Shown: positions 1-7,994 of the stretch, one piece after another
Numbering within the stretch: the first letter of the stretch is position 1
How the letters are laid out: every line of letters begins with the position of its first letter
NCBI GenBank assembly: GCA_026708115.1
Contig: JAPOVL010000025.1
Span: 186,001-250,000, forward strand
Direction of reading: 5' to 3'
DNA from: Chloroflexota bacterium
Lineage (GTDB): Bacteria; Chloroflexota; Anaerolineae; Aggregatilineales; Phototrophicaceae
Length of the DNA stretch: 64,000 nt
The notes under the pieces: model-generated
Told to the model about the DNA's origin: nothing
What the model saw: the letters and a program-made list of their open reading frames with translations, nothing else
Databases searched by the model: none
Position numbers and translations under genes: made by a program

Positions 1-855
1 TGTCACGCCGGGCTGGCTCAGCAGCCAGGCAATCGCCAATTGCGCGACCGACCTGCCATATTCCGCCGCCAAGTCTTTGAGCCGCTCGACCACCCGCAGC
101 TCGCGCAGGAACTGCTCACGTTCGAAAAGCGGCAGGCCAAATGCCTCGCCGCGGCTGCGCCAATCCCATTCGACAAATCGCGTCGCCGGCGTGAAGGCGC
201 CGCTGAGCAGTCCAAAAGCCAGCGTACCGTAAGCCATGAAGCCGATGCCCTGCTCGCGGCAGTAGGGCAGCACCGCCTTTTCCATGCGCCGGTCGAAAAG
301 ATGATAGCCGACTTGATTGGCGGACAGTTGTCCATGCGCTTGGCAAGCCGCCAGCATGGGCGCGCTGTAATTGGAGACGCCATAATGCCGGATCTTGCCC
401 GCCCGCCGCAGCGATTCCAGCCCAGCCATCGTTTCTGCCTGCGGCGTCTTGTGATCGTGAAAATGTATCAGCAGCAAGTCAATATAGTCTGTGTTTAAGC
501 GCCGCAGACAGCCTTCGGCATGCTCGATGATGTTGCCCGGCGAAGAATCGCGCGCATCGACTTTCATAAAGCGCGGGTCGGATTCATCTTGACAAAATGT
601 GAAGCCGACTTTGGTGACCAAGACGACCTCGCGGCGGCGATGCCCCAGCGCGCGCCCCAAGAGCGCTTCCGAGGTGAAGGGTCCGTAGGTCTCGGATGTG
701 TCGAAGAGCGTTATGCCCTGGTCGATGGCGCTGTGTACGGCCCGCGTCGCGGCCGCGCTATCGATATGCCCGTATTGGCGGACGCTCATCTCCCAGGTGC
801 CGAAGCCGATTGCCGAGCCTAATAGTTCGCTTTTGCCAAAACGCCGCAACTCCAT
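1..855 (-). CDS. Aldo/keto reductase, C-terminus cut by window edge
   Basis: NAD(P)H-dependent carbonyl reductase of the aldo/keto reductase superfamily (TIM barrel, cytosolic). The visible 285 residues start at an ATG (MELRRFGKSELL) and run open to base 1, so the C-terminus lies outside the window. The classical tetrad is visible: Asp and Tyr in FDTSETYG, Lys in VLVTKVGF and His in LLIHFHD. SAIGFGTW near the start is the usual AKR opening. It lies 79 bases downstream of the aldolase gene on the same strand and probably belongs to the same sugar-catabolic unit. The substrate cannot be told; family members in such operons often reduce sugar aldehydes or ketoses. Confidence 0.9.
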   Translation of the reverse strand, partial: MELRRFGKSELLGSAIGFGTWEMSVRQYGHIDSAAATRAVHSAIDQGITLFDTSETYGPFTSEALLGRALGHRRREVVLVTKVGFTFCQDESDPRFMKVDARDSSPGNIIEHAEGCLRRLNTDYIDLLLIHFHDHKTPQAETMAGLESLRRAGKIRHYGVSNYSAPMLAACQAHGQLSANQVGYHLFDRRMEKAVLPYCREQGIGFMAYGTLAFGLLSGAFTPATRFVEWDWRSRGEAFGLPLFEREQFLRELRVVERLKDLAAEYGRSVAQLAIAWLLSQPGVT

Positions 856-934
856 TTGCCTACTCTCCTCGACCGGGCGGGCGGCAACGCAAATGTCCCG
901 CAAGATGACGCTGCGGGTGGTTCATTCCGTCATT

Positions 935-1903
935 TTAGGCGTAGGTTTCGTACCAGGTTTCAGTCGTCTGCGGCGGCGCGTAGAAATCGCCCCAGGGCCG
1001 CGCTTCCGTGGCCGCAATCGCCAGCAATTCTTTCAGCCTTTCCGTGGCAGTGCCGCGCAGGAAGGCGCAGCGCTCGTCCGCTGCCATCGTCGCCGCTTCT
1101 TTCCAAATGGCCCGCCCGGCCAGGAAGCCGCTCGCGCCACATTCACAGGCGATTTGCGCTTGCGGCTTGAACTGCTCGAAGTCCACGCCGGCGCTCAGCA
1201 ACACCCAGGGCACGGCCGAGGCCTCGCTCAGCTTGGCGCAGGCCTGACGCCAGGCCATCTGATCCCGATCATATTGGATATCCAGCGGGAACTCCATCTT
1301 GAGCACATCGGCGCCCGTCCGCGATAGGCGGCGCGCGGTTTCAATCACGATCTCAGCCCGCACTGCGGCGTATGCCGCGCTTTCTTTAGCGATGTCCGGA
1401 TCAACGCTGTAAGACATCGGCTCCAGGAATACCGGCAGGTCCCAGCGATGGCATTCGGCAACTACCCCCCGAATCATAGCCTCCAGTTCGGCCGCCAGCG
1501 CCTCGCTCTGAGGATTGTAATAGACCATGAATTTGACCGCGTTCGCGCCCACTTTGCGGATCTTCTCGGCCGTCCAGCCGGGGATCAGTTCGGTTTTGCG
1601 GTAACTGGAATCGCCGCTGTAGCCGCTTTTTTCCAAAGCCAGCAGCAGTCCCGATTTGCCGTTCATCCCCATGGCCGCGCCCAGCCCGTACATCGGGTCG
1701 GTCAGGATGGCGCTCGCTTCGCACGATAGCGCGCCGATGACTTCGTTCTTGACCCGCACTAGGTCGCCATAGCTGCTTTCGGGCGGCATCATGCGCCGGT
1801 AACTGCCGCGCTGATCAAAGGCCACAATGCCGAAAACATCGCGACCGGACAGACTGCTTGACTTCAAGCCGCGGAAGCGCCCAGGCGTCAATTCTTGCCT
1901 CAT
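935..1903 (-). CDS. LacD-like tagatose-bisphosphate/sulfofructose-phosphate type aldolase
   Basis: Class I (Schiff-base) aldolase of the LacD/DeoC family, 322 residues, close to the usual length of about 326. Typical marks are VAFDQRGSYRRMM near the N-terminus, ILTDPMYGL, AVKFMVYY, and DVLKMEFPL, whose Lys202 aligns with the Schiff-base lysine of LacD. LSAGVDFEQF and GFLAGRAIW form the phosphate-binding end of the barrel. A GAGGGGAAATCC ribosome site precedes the ATG. It cleaves a ketose (bis)phosphate to triose phosphates. Position downstream of a ribose-type sugar ABC operon fits sugar catabolism. The exact ketose is uncertain: tagatose-1,6-bisphosphate, or 6-deoxy-6-sulfofructose-phosphate as in the related YihT family. 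Confidence 0.85.
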   Translation of the reverse strand: MRQELTPGRFRGLKSSSLSGRDVFGIVAFDQRGSYRRMMPPESSYGDLVRVKNEVIGALSCEASAILTDPMYGLGAAMGMNGKSGLLLALEKSGYSGDSSYRKTELIPGWTAEKIRKVGANAVKFMVYYNPQSEALAAELEAMIRGVVAECHRWDLPVFLEPMSYSVDPDIAKESAAYAAVRAEIVIETARRLSRTGADVLKMEFPLDIQYDRDQMAWRQACAKLSEASAVPWVLLSAGVDFEQFKPQAQIACECGASGFLAGRAIWKEAATMAADERCAFLRGTATERLKELLAIAATEARPWGDFYAPPQTTETWYETYA

Positions 1904-1948
1904 GGATTTCCCCTCGTCAACGTTACGTCAGCTCGCGGCCGCCGCATC

Positions 1949-2278
1949 GCAGAACATATTTCTCAATAATAGTCGTCGGCATGGGCGACCCGTCAGGTCG
2001 CCCGCAAAACAATCTTCTCCCTTGCTTTTCCTCTGTGCCCTCGGCAGTGCCAACTAAGTTATGAAACTCCTACATATAAGTCGCTGGTAGGGGCGACCTA
2101 TCAGGTCGCCCGCAAATCAAAACATCTGCCAAGGCTTTCTCTGTGCCCTCAGTAGGACCAACTAAGTTATGCAACTCCAAAATAACAGTCGTCGGTAGGG
2201 GCGACCCGGCGGGTCGCCCGCAAAACATACTCTTTCCATGGTTTTTCTCTGTGCCCTCTGTGCCTCTTTTTTAATAAA
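1949..2278. repeat. Three tandem copies of a ~108-bp hairpin repeat (R1)
   Basis: This fills most of the 514-base gap between the ABC ATPase and the aldolase. Three diverged units (about 1949-2062, 2063-2170, 2171-2278) each carry a perfect 8-bp inverted repeat GGGCGACC/GGTCGCCC around a 5-base loop (1983-2003, 2091-2111, 2199-2219), then a CTCTGTGCCCTC stretch and CCAACTAAGTTATG. A fourth copy lies at about 30510-30632. No reading frame is shared between copies, so this looks like a non-coding dispersed element. It interrupts the operon and could act on mRNA stability or termination. Confidence 0.8.
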
Positions 2279-2357
2279 CCGCGTTGCTCATGCAACGAGA
2301 AGGTTTATTGTTTTGTGTGAGCGCGGCAGATCTTCTCGCTGCCGCCGTGCGGCTGCG
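2276..2357. repeat. Dispersed repeat R3, copy 1
   Basis: About 82 bases starting AAACCGCG, with ACGAGAA and a GCTGCCGCCG-n-GCGGCT end, resembling 4461-4541 base by base with scattered changes. Copy 1 lies just 3' of the ABC ATPase gene; copy 2 lies between the permease and binding-protein genes of the same operon. No coding frame is kept. Confidence 0.55.
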
Positions 2358-2417
2358 GTGAATTATCGTCCCATAACCGACTCGCGCATACGCCCGCCCG
2401 ACGACAATCCCGCCACC

Positions 2418-3188
2418 CTAGATCATCACCGCGCTGCCGCCGTTGTCAGCCGTGCCAACGATATGTTTGACGATCAACTCTTCGCTGGCGTCGGCGCGCT
2501 GGATATTGGCCACGATCCTGCCCCGGCGCATCACCACCATGCGATCGGCGACCGCCATCACATCATGCATGGTATGGCTGATCAAAATCACCGGTATGTT
2601 CTGTTCGCGCAGGGAGCGAATCAGCGCCAGCACCTTGCGCTGTTCCGGCACGCCCAGCGCCGCTGTCGGCTCGTCCATGATGACGAGCTTGGCATTCCAA
2701 TACATAGCCCGCGCGATAGCAACCGCCTGTCGCTGCCCGCCCGACAGGTTGACCAGACGTTGCTTGAGCGACGGGATATGGATGTCCAGTTCATCCAGCG
2801 CGCTCGACGCCTCTTCCCGCATATAGCTGTCATCCGTCACCGGGATCAAGCCGAAGAGCCGCCGCGTCTTCTCCTTGCCCAGGAAGACGTTGGCCCCGAC
2901 ATCCAGGTTCTCCGCCAGCGCCAAATCCTGGTAGATCGTCTCAATGCCCCGGCTGCGAATATCCGCCGGCGCATGGCTCGTGATGTCCTCGCCATTAAAT
3001 GTGACCCGGCCGTGTTCCGGGCGGTATACGCCCGAGATGCACTTGATCAAGGTCGATTTCCCGGCCCCGTTGTCGCCCAGCAGCGCCACCACCTCGCCCG
3101 GGTAAATGGCGAAGTCAACGCTGTCAACAGCCGTCAATCCGCCGAAATACTTGCTCATGCCGGTTGCGGTCAGGATGGGCTCAGACAT
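2418..3188 (-). CDS. Sugar ABC transporter ATP-binding protein, single ABC domain
   Basis: Energises import through the neighbouring RbsC-type permease, at the cytoplasmic face of the membrane. The start is taken as MSEPILTATG, preceded by AAAAGGACGCAAGTCA, rather than 12 codons upstream. At 256 residues it holds only one nucleotide-binding domain: Walker A GDNGAGKST, signature LSGGQRQAVAIARA, Walker B LVIMDEPTAALG and switch His in ILISHTMHD. The usual RbsA/MglA/XylG partner of such permeases has two fused ABC domains and about 500 residues, so this is the half-size (FrcA-like) form, which must act as a homodimer. It lies downstream of the permease in one operon. Confidence 0.92.
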   Translation of the reverse strand: MSEPILTATGMSKYFGGLTAVDSVDFAIYPGEVVALLGDNGAGKSTLIKCISGVYRPEHGRVTFNGEDITSHAPADIRSRGIETIYQDLALAENLDVGANVFLGKEKTRRLFGLIPVTDDSYMREEASSALDELDIHIPSLKQRLVNLSGGQRQAVAIARAMYWNAKLVIMDEPTAALGVPEQRKVLALIRSLREQNIPVILISHTMHDVMAVADRMVVMRRGRIVANIQRADASEELIVKHIVGTADNGGSAVMI

Positions 3189-3274
3189 TGACTTGCGTCC
3201 TTTTAGGTGAAAGCCGCAACGCAAAGGCTGTGATGAAACAGGGTCTCAAGCGCGCCAATCTCGCTCGCGGCGTT

Positions 3275-3316
3275 CCCCTTCCCTCTTGATGGGGGAAGGG
3301 GTCGGGGGATGGGGGT
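3275..3316. repeat. GC hairpin repeat R2, copy 1
   Basis: Inverted repeat CCCCTTCCC (3275-3283) / GGGAAGGGG (3293-3301), followed by a TCGGGGGATGGGGG tail, in the gap between permease and ATPase genes. A second copy with the same stem and tail is at 4630-4671. The pair brackets the permease gene. Confidence 0.7.
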
Positions 3317-3319
3317 GAT

Positions 3320-4441
3320 CTATACATTGGCTTGCATCCTCTCCAGCGCATTCTGCAACTGATTCACCAGCACCGCGATGATGATCACGATGCCCACAAC
3401 GATAAACTGCCAGATCGAGTCGATATTCAAGATCACCAGGCCCGTCTGCAGCACCGCGATAATCAGCGAGCCAATCACCGCGCCCATGATATCCCCTTCG
3501 CCGCCGAAGAGATTGGTGCCGCCGATGACTACCGCCGCTACCGACGACAGCAGCGCGGCTTCCCCCGCCTGCGGCGCCCCGGCCGTAAAACGGAAGAGGT
3601 GCAAGACGCCGGCAATGCCGGCGGTGAACCCGCAAATCACATAGATGATGACCAGGTGACGATCGACATTGATGCCGGAACGCCGCGCCGCTTCTTCGCT
3701 GCCGCCGATGACGTAAGTATGGCGGCCGAACTTCGTTCGCGCCAGAATGAAAGCGAAGACGATAACGACCAAAGCAGTAATTATGACAGGATAAGGCAAA
3801 AGCTGCGACACCACCCGCAGTTGCTGTGGCGCCAGGTCGGGAGGCAGCGCAAACCAATGGAAGCCATCATCGGGTATATAGTAGAGCAAGCTGCCATTGC
3901 CGATCATGCGCAGCGATTCCCGCAGTTCCGACGACAGCCCCCGCACGACCTGCTGCCCATCAGTGAGCAGAAAAGCCGCGCCGCGCACAATCCCAAACAT
4001 GCCCAGGGTCGCGATGAAGGGCGGGACCTTGACCCGCGCCACCAGCAAGCCATTGATCAAGCCCGGGATCAAGGCGACCAACAGACCGGCGAAGACCCCG
4101 GCCAACATCGCGTAAGCGACATCGTTGCCGCTGTCGGCCAAGTCGCGCATCACCCGCGCCGTCGTCACCGACGACAAGCCCACAGTCCAGCCGATGGACA
4201 AATCAATGCCGGCCGTAATCACGACATAAGTCTGACCAATCGACATCAGCATGATCAAGGTGCTGGTCGTCAGAATCGAAGAGAAGTTGCGCACAGAGAA
4301 AAAGCCGGTGCCGGTCACCGAAAAATAAACGACCAATGCCAGCAAGAACAGATAAGACCAGCTCTTCGTCAGAAAATCAATGTAGCGTGAATTAATCAGG
4401 GTTTGACGCTGCGCGTCGCCCAGTTTCGCTTTTAATCCCAT
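3320..4441 (-). CDS. Sugar ABC transporter permease, RbsC/FrcC type
   Basis: Inner-membrane channel subunit of a ribose/fructose-type importer (BPD_transp_2 family), 373 residues. Hydrophobic segments begin at about residue 28 (YLFLLALVVYFSV) and recur to the C-terminus. Family marks include GQTYVVITAGIDLSIG, GLINGLLVARVKVPPFIATLG, GGSEEAARRSGIN (the ATPase-coupling loop) and VIGGTNLFGGEGDIMGAVIG. It is longer than E. coli RbsC (321) because of a hydrophilic insertion at about residues 180-215, as in XylH/FrcC-like relatives. The ATG follows AGGTAGCCTCT. Upstream is the tandem binding-protein gene, downstream the ATPase. Confidence 0.95.
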   Translation of the reverse strand: MGLKAKLGDAQRQTLINSRYIDFLTKSWSYLFLLALVVYFSVTGTGFFSVRNFSSILTTSTLIMLMSIGQTYVVITAGIDLSIGWTVGLSSVTTARVMRDLADSGNDVAYAMLAGVFAGLLVALIPGLINGLLVARVKVPPFIATLGMFGIVRGAAFLLTDGQQVVRGLSSELRESLRMIGNGSLLYYIPDDGFHWFALPPDLAPQQLRVVSQLLPYPVIITALVVIVFAFILARTKFGRHTYVIGGSEEAARRSGINVDRHLVIIYVICGFTAGIAGVLHLFRFTAGAPQAGEAALLSSVAAVVIGGTNLFGGEGDIMGAVIGSLIIAVLQTGLVILNIDSIWQFIVVGIVIIIAVLVNQLQNALERMQANV

Positions 4442-4460
4442 AGAGGCTACCTGTTTATGT

Positions 4461-4541
4461 AAACCGCGCCGCGCAAGCGACGAGAAAGCTTACAATTTTA
4501 CCTGAACGGCGCAGACCTTTTCGCTGCCGCCGAGCGGCTCT
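4461..4541. repeat. Dispersed repeat R3, copy 2
   Basis: Diverged partner of 2276-2357; it begins AAACCGCGCC and ends in TTTTCGCTGCCGCCGAGCGGCT. It lies upstream of the permease start, inside the operon, and is non-coding. Confidence 0.55.
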
Positions 4542-4562
4542 TGCCCTCTATCATCCAAGGTG

Positions 4563-4591
4563 AGTCCCTCCCTCGCAAAGAGGGAGGGACT
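4563..4591. promoter_or_regulatory. Intercistronic hairpin downstream of the binding-protein gene
   Basis: Perfect 12-bp stem AGTCCCTCCCTC / GAGGGAGGGACT with a GCAAA loop, in the 241-base gap between the binding-protein stop and the permease start. No good T-tract follows on the minus strand, so an mRNA-stabilising or attenuating stem is more likely than a full terminator. That would explain binding protein in excess over permease. Confidence 0.65.
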
Positions 4592-4629
4592 TTCTTCACC
4601 CCATGTCCAGACGTACCGTCATGTGTGCT

Positions 4630-4671
4630 CCCCTTCCCTCATTTTGGGGGAAGGGGTTGGGGGATGGGGGC
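4630..4671. repeat. GC hairpin repeat R2, copy 2
   Basis: CCCCTTCCC (4630-4638) / GGGAAGGGG (4648-4656) with a TTGGGGGATGGGGG tail; same element as 3275-3316. It lies directly 3' of the binding-protein gene. Confidence 0.7.
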
Positions 4672-4682
4672 TAGAGATTCGT

Positions 4683-6581
4683 CTATCCAGCCGTATAGAT
4701 GAAGCGAGCCACATTCGGATCATCGACGTTGTCAATCGTGATCACTGCGTAGCCCGTCCCCACGCGCGCCGGCATGGACGTCACGCCGCGCAAATTGGCG
4801 ATTTGAGCAACCACGCCCAGGTAGCCCATATCGGCTGGCTTCTGGGCGATGACCAGCGAAACGATGCCATCGCGCAAATAGCCGATGTTCTCTTCGCTGG
4901 CGTCAAACAAAGCCACTTCCACCGCGCCTTCCAAACCGGCATTCTGGATCGCCGCGCCCGCGCCCAAAGCGCCGAAGGTGTTGGTCGCGAACATGCCGAC
5001 GATATCCGGATTGGCCGTCAAGACGGCAGCCGTCTGCTGCTGCGCCATGTCAGCGCTGTTCTCGTTGTAGTCGACGCGCGCGACTTCCAGTCCCCCGGCC
5101 TCAGCCGCCGCCAGGCAGCCTTCCTCGCGCTGGTCCGTCGTGCTGATGCCCGGACGCGTGTTGGTGACATAAATCTTCGCCCCGGCGCCCAGTTTGTCCG
5201 CCAGCGCCGAGCAAGCGATGTATCCGCCTTGCACGTTGTCCGACCCGATATAGGTCAGCGGGAAGGTCACTTCGCCACTGGCGTAGTTGCCGTCGCCGAT
5301 GAAAGTGTCCACCGTCAAGACCGCAATGCCCGAATCATGGGCATCCTGCAGCACCGGTATCGACTGCTCTTTGTCATTGGGCGCCGTGACCAGCGAGCTA
5401 ATGTCCCCCCGCGCGATCAGAGCGCGGATGATCGGCTCCGAAACCGCCACGTCAAAGCGTTCCGGATCTTGCTGGATAACATTGATGCCCAGGCGTCCCG
5501 CCGCGCCATAAACCCCGCGCGACATCGTGATGTAGAAGGGATCGGGGTTCACGCCCGGCACAAAGGCCAGATTGTAGCTGTCATCGAGCGCCGGCGCCGG
5601 ATCGCTGGTATTGCTGGTATAGATGAAACGCGCCACATCGGGATCATCGACATTGTCGATATTGATCACCGCGTACCCGGTCGGGATGCGCGCCGGGATG
5701 CTGCCAACGCCGTCAAGATAGGCCGTCGCCAATGCCACGCCCAGGTAACCCATGTCGGCCGGTTTCTGCGCGATGACCAGCGAAACAATGCCGTCTTTCA
5801 AGAAACCGATGTTCTCTTCGCTGGCATCGAACAGCGCCACTTCCACTGCGCCTTGCAATCCAGCGTTCTGGATCGCCGTGCCAGCGCCCAAAGCGCCAAA
5901 GGTGTTGGTGGCGAACATGCCGACGATATCGGGATTGGCTTGCAAAACCGCGGCCGTCTGCGCCTGCGCCGTATCGGCGCTGTTCTCGTTGTAGTCGACG
6001 CGGGCCACGACCAAACCGGTGTCCTCAGCCGCCGCCAGACAGCCTTCCTCGCGCTGATCGGTGGTGCTGATGCCCGGGCGCGTGTTGGTGACATAGATCT
6101 TCGCCCCGGCGCCCAGTTTGTCGGCCAATGCCGAACAAGCGATGTATCCGCCCTGGGTATTGTCGGAACCAATATACGTGACCGGGAAGGTCACCTCGCC
6201 ATCGGCGTAATTACCATCGCCGATGAAGGTATCCACCGTCAAGACAACGATGCCGGCATCGTGCGCGTCCTGCAGCACCGGTATCGACTGCTCTTTGTCG
6301 TTGGGCGCCGTGACCAGCGCGTCAATGTCGCCCCGCGCGATCAGAGCGCGGATGATCGGTTCCGATACCGCCACGTCAAAGCGCTCCGGATCCTGCTGGA
6401 TGACATTCAAGCCCAAATCCGTGGCTGCCTGATAAACACCGGTGCTCATCGTGATATAAAAGGGATCGGGATTGACGCCCGGAACGAACGCGATGGTATA
6501 CCCATCGTCTTGCGCGATGACGCCCGCTCCCAGGCTCATCACAAATAGCGCTATCATTGCTGCTACAAGAAATTTCTTCAC
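4683..6581 (-). CDS. Tandem-duplicated sugar-binding protein of ABC importer
   Basis: Extracytoplasmic substrate-binding protein (Peripla_BP_4, RbsB-like), but with two complete binding domains in one 632-residue chain; the normal length is about 310. The start is GTG after GGAGACTGACG, giving MKKFLVAAMIALF and a signal peptide ending near GVIAQ. Domain 1 (about 25-322) and domain 2 (about 333-632) both open with AFVPGVNPDPFYITMS and share most of their sequence (roughly 85-90% identical by eye), joined by a short TSDPAPALDD linker. There is no lipobox Cys. It is the first gene of the operon with the RbsC-like permease and half-size ATPase. The ligand is unknown; pentose or a related monosaccharide is plausible. 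Confidence 0.93.
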   Translation of the reverse strand: MKKFLVAAMIALFVMSLGAGVIAQDDGYTIAFVPGVNPDPFYITMSTGVYQAATDLGLNVIQQDPERFDVAVSEPIIRALIARGDIDALVTAPNDKEQSIPVLQDAHDAGIVVLTVDTFIGDGNYADGEVTFPVTYIGSDNTQGGYIACSALADKLGAGAKIYVTNTRPGISTTDQREEGCLAAAEDTGLVVARVDYNENSADTAQAQTAAVLQANPDIVGMFATNTFGALGAGTAIQNAGLQGAVEVALFDASEENIGFLKDGIVSLVIAQKPADMGYLGVALATAYLDGVGSIPARIPTGYAVINIDNVDDPDVARFIYTSNTSDPAPALDDSYNLAFVPGVNPDPFYITMSRGVYGAAGRLGINVIQQDPERFDVAVSEPIIRALIARGDISSLVTAPNDKEQSIPVLQDAHDSGIAVLTVDTFIGDGNYASGEVTFPLTYIGSDNVQGGYIACSALADKLGAGAKIYVTNTRPGISTTDQREEGCLAAAEAGGLEVARVDYNENSADMAQQQTAAVLTANPDIVGMFATNTFGALGAGAAIQNAGLEGAVEVALFDASEENIGYLRDGIVSLVIAQKPADMGYLGVVAQIANLRGVTSMPARVGTGYAVITIDNVDDPNVARFIYTAG

Positions 6582-7183
6582 CGTCAGTCTCCTTCTACTC
6601 GAAACAAAACATCCCTTACGACGCTTAACGTCGCGGGTGCACATAAACTTAGCGCATTAAGGGGTGAGATGCAAACATTCGCGCCCGGTCAAACTTGCCG
6701 GAGCGACGTCCGCCTATGATCTATCTCTTGACTGCGCCGCTTCGCAGGGTTGCTTGCCGCCGAGTGTGCCTGGGACATGGAGCTTTTGAGTTCGGCCTCA
6801 GCGCTCTGATCCGCCCTCGCTGTTGCGGACGGAAACCCGCGCTTCAAGCGATTGCGCTTATGGAGGATTGTCGAGACAGGCTTCAATCAGCCCTTCGTGA
6901 CGCGGCGAGGGCTACTGCTTGCACAAGTTCATCGTCGGTTTTCAGTTGTGGGGTGTTTCGACCCGAACGCGTTCGACCAGCCAAACTCCAGGTCCAGCGC
7001 GCCGATGTCGGGCTTCGCACCCGCCTGAACAGCTTCTGCCCTATATCCGTAAGCGGAATGCTGAGCGTCGCCTGCATTCTTGACTTACAGCGGCTAATAA
7101 TGCCAGTTGCTTCCGAAGTGGATTACAAGGTTCCGTAAATCGATCAGGCGCATTACATGATACGCAACCGCACAGATGAATGG
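6582..7183. other. Upstream region of the sugar operon, non-coding
   Basis: About 600 bases without a convincing gene. They hold the leader of the binding-protein operon, including an inverted repeat CGACG (6619-6623) / CGTCG (6629-6633) 38 bases before the GTG start that could be an operator, and a dispersed repeat (6779-6910). A 147-codon plus-strand frame here has no ribosome site or recognisable protein and is not called. Confidence 0.5.
6779..6910. repeat. Dispersed repeat R4, copy 1
   Basis: Resembles 23038-23168 over about 130 bases: a common core CGGCCTCAGCG-n-TCTGATCCGCCCTCGC, then GGAAACCCGCGCTTCAAGCG and a CAGCCC-TGCGTGACGC-like end. Part of the end recurs near 7915-7945. The copies keep no common reading frame. 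Confidence 0.6.
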
Positions 7184-7783
7184 CTAACGCCCGCCAGCTT
7201 CTGGCCTGCCATAGAAGGGGGTATTCGCGACTTCAACTGTGAACACGCCGTCCAAGTCCGTCGCATCAGCGTCTAGGAATTGAAACCCTAGTCGCTCCCA
7301 TGAATCGGCATCAACCCAATGTATGAATCGATAGAAGTGATCATCGCTATAATCCGGGAACTGCCCTTCGACGCTTTGCCGCTCAAAAGCCCAGGCGCCA
7401 TTGATGAACAATGTCTTCGCATACTGTTGCTTATCATGGTAATGGAATAGTCCATCCAGGTAGAATTCTCCATCTCGTTCGACGCTTCCGCTGACAGTTA
7501 CGGTAACCCATTCCGTAAACCCGTTTTCTGTATAAACCGGCTTATCGGCATTTAGCGGTACTGTTACGGTCTCCACAACAAGGGGACGGGCCACTGAGAC
7601 CTCCCGGTAATCTGCGTTTTCTTCATTGGTTGTAGGCGTCAATACTGTCACAAACAAATGCAGAGAAAACATCGCAGTCGCCACAAACAGCGCAAACAGA
7701 ATACCAAGAACAAACACCAATATTGCGCAAGCTTTGACCGCGCGTCGCAGATATCGCTTCGGCTTGCGCTTCGATTTGCGCAT
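7184..7783 (-). CDS. Small membrane-anchored protein of cassette A, unknown function
   Basis: A 199-residue protein I do not recognise. A basic N-terminus (MRKSKRKPKRYLRR) is followed by one long hydrophobic segment at about residues 16-48 and then a soluble extracytoplasmic part rich in Tyr, Phe and Asp (for example FHYHDKQQYAKTLFI), probably beta-rich. AGGAACAATTACA precedes the ATG. It lies 211 bases downstream of the cassette A propeller gene on the same strand and may be the third gene of that unit. The C-terminus (YGRPEAGGR) is hydrophilic. Base composition is less GC-rich than the flanking metabolic genes, like the rest of the cassettes. Confidence 0.7.
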   Translation of the reverse strand: MRKSKRKPKRYLRRAVKACAILVFVLGILFALFVATAMFSLHLFVTVLTPTTNEENADYREVSVARPLVVETVTVPLNADKPVYTENGFTEWVTVTVSGSVERDGEFYLDGLFHYHDKQQYAKTLFINGAWAFERQSVEGQFPDYSDDHFYRFIHWVDADSWERLGFQFLDADATDLDGVFTVEVANTPFYGRPEAGGR

Positions 7784-7994
7784 TGTAATTGTTCCTGTAT
7801 TTCACGTTTTGCCGCCATTCTAGTCGTCTTCAGGCCAATCGAATAGCGGCCCTCCCCCCTGTTTTCAGGTCTTTCAACAGGTAAGCTATCGCATCATCAT
7901 GAAAACGCTCGCAAAGCCCTTCGTGGCGCAGCGAGGACGCTACAGCGCCGACGAAGCCATGCTGATTTGTCGAGGATGCGAAATTCCGGGGTAT

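Noticed and set aside
1983..2219. R1 hairpins as rho-independent terminators
   Set aside because: The 8-bp stems are GC-rich but no T-tract follows on either strand; dispersed copies with long shared flanks fit a repeat element better.
4560..6548. A 662-codon open frame on the plus strand opposite the tandem binding protein
   Set aside because: It is antisense to a clear binding-protein gene, rich in Arg/His/Asp as expected from a GC-rich shadow, and repeats only because the true gene is duplicated.
6695..7138. A 147-codon plus-strand frame in the gap before cassette A
   Set aside because: It covers dispersed repeat R4, whose other copy does not keep the frame; no ribosome site and no recognisable protein.
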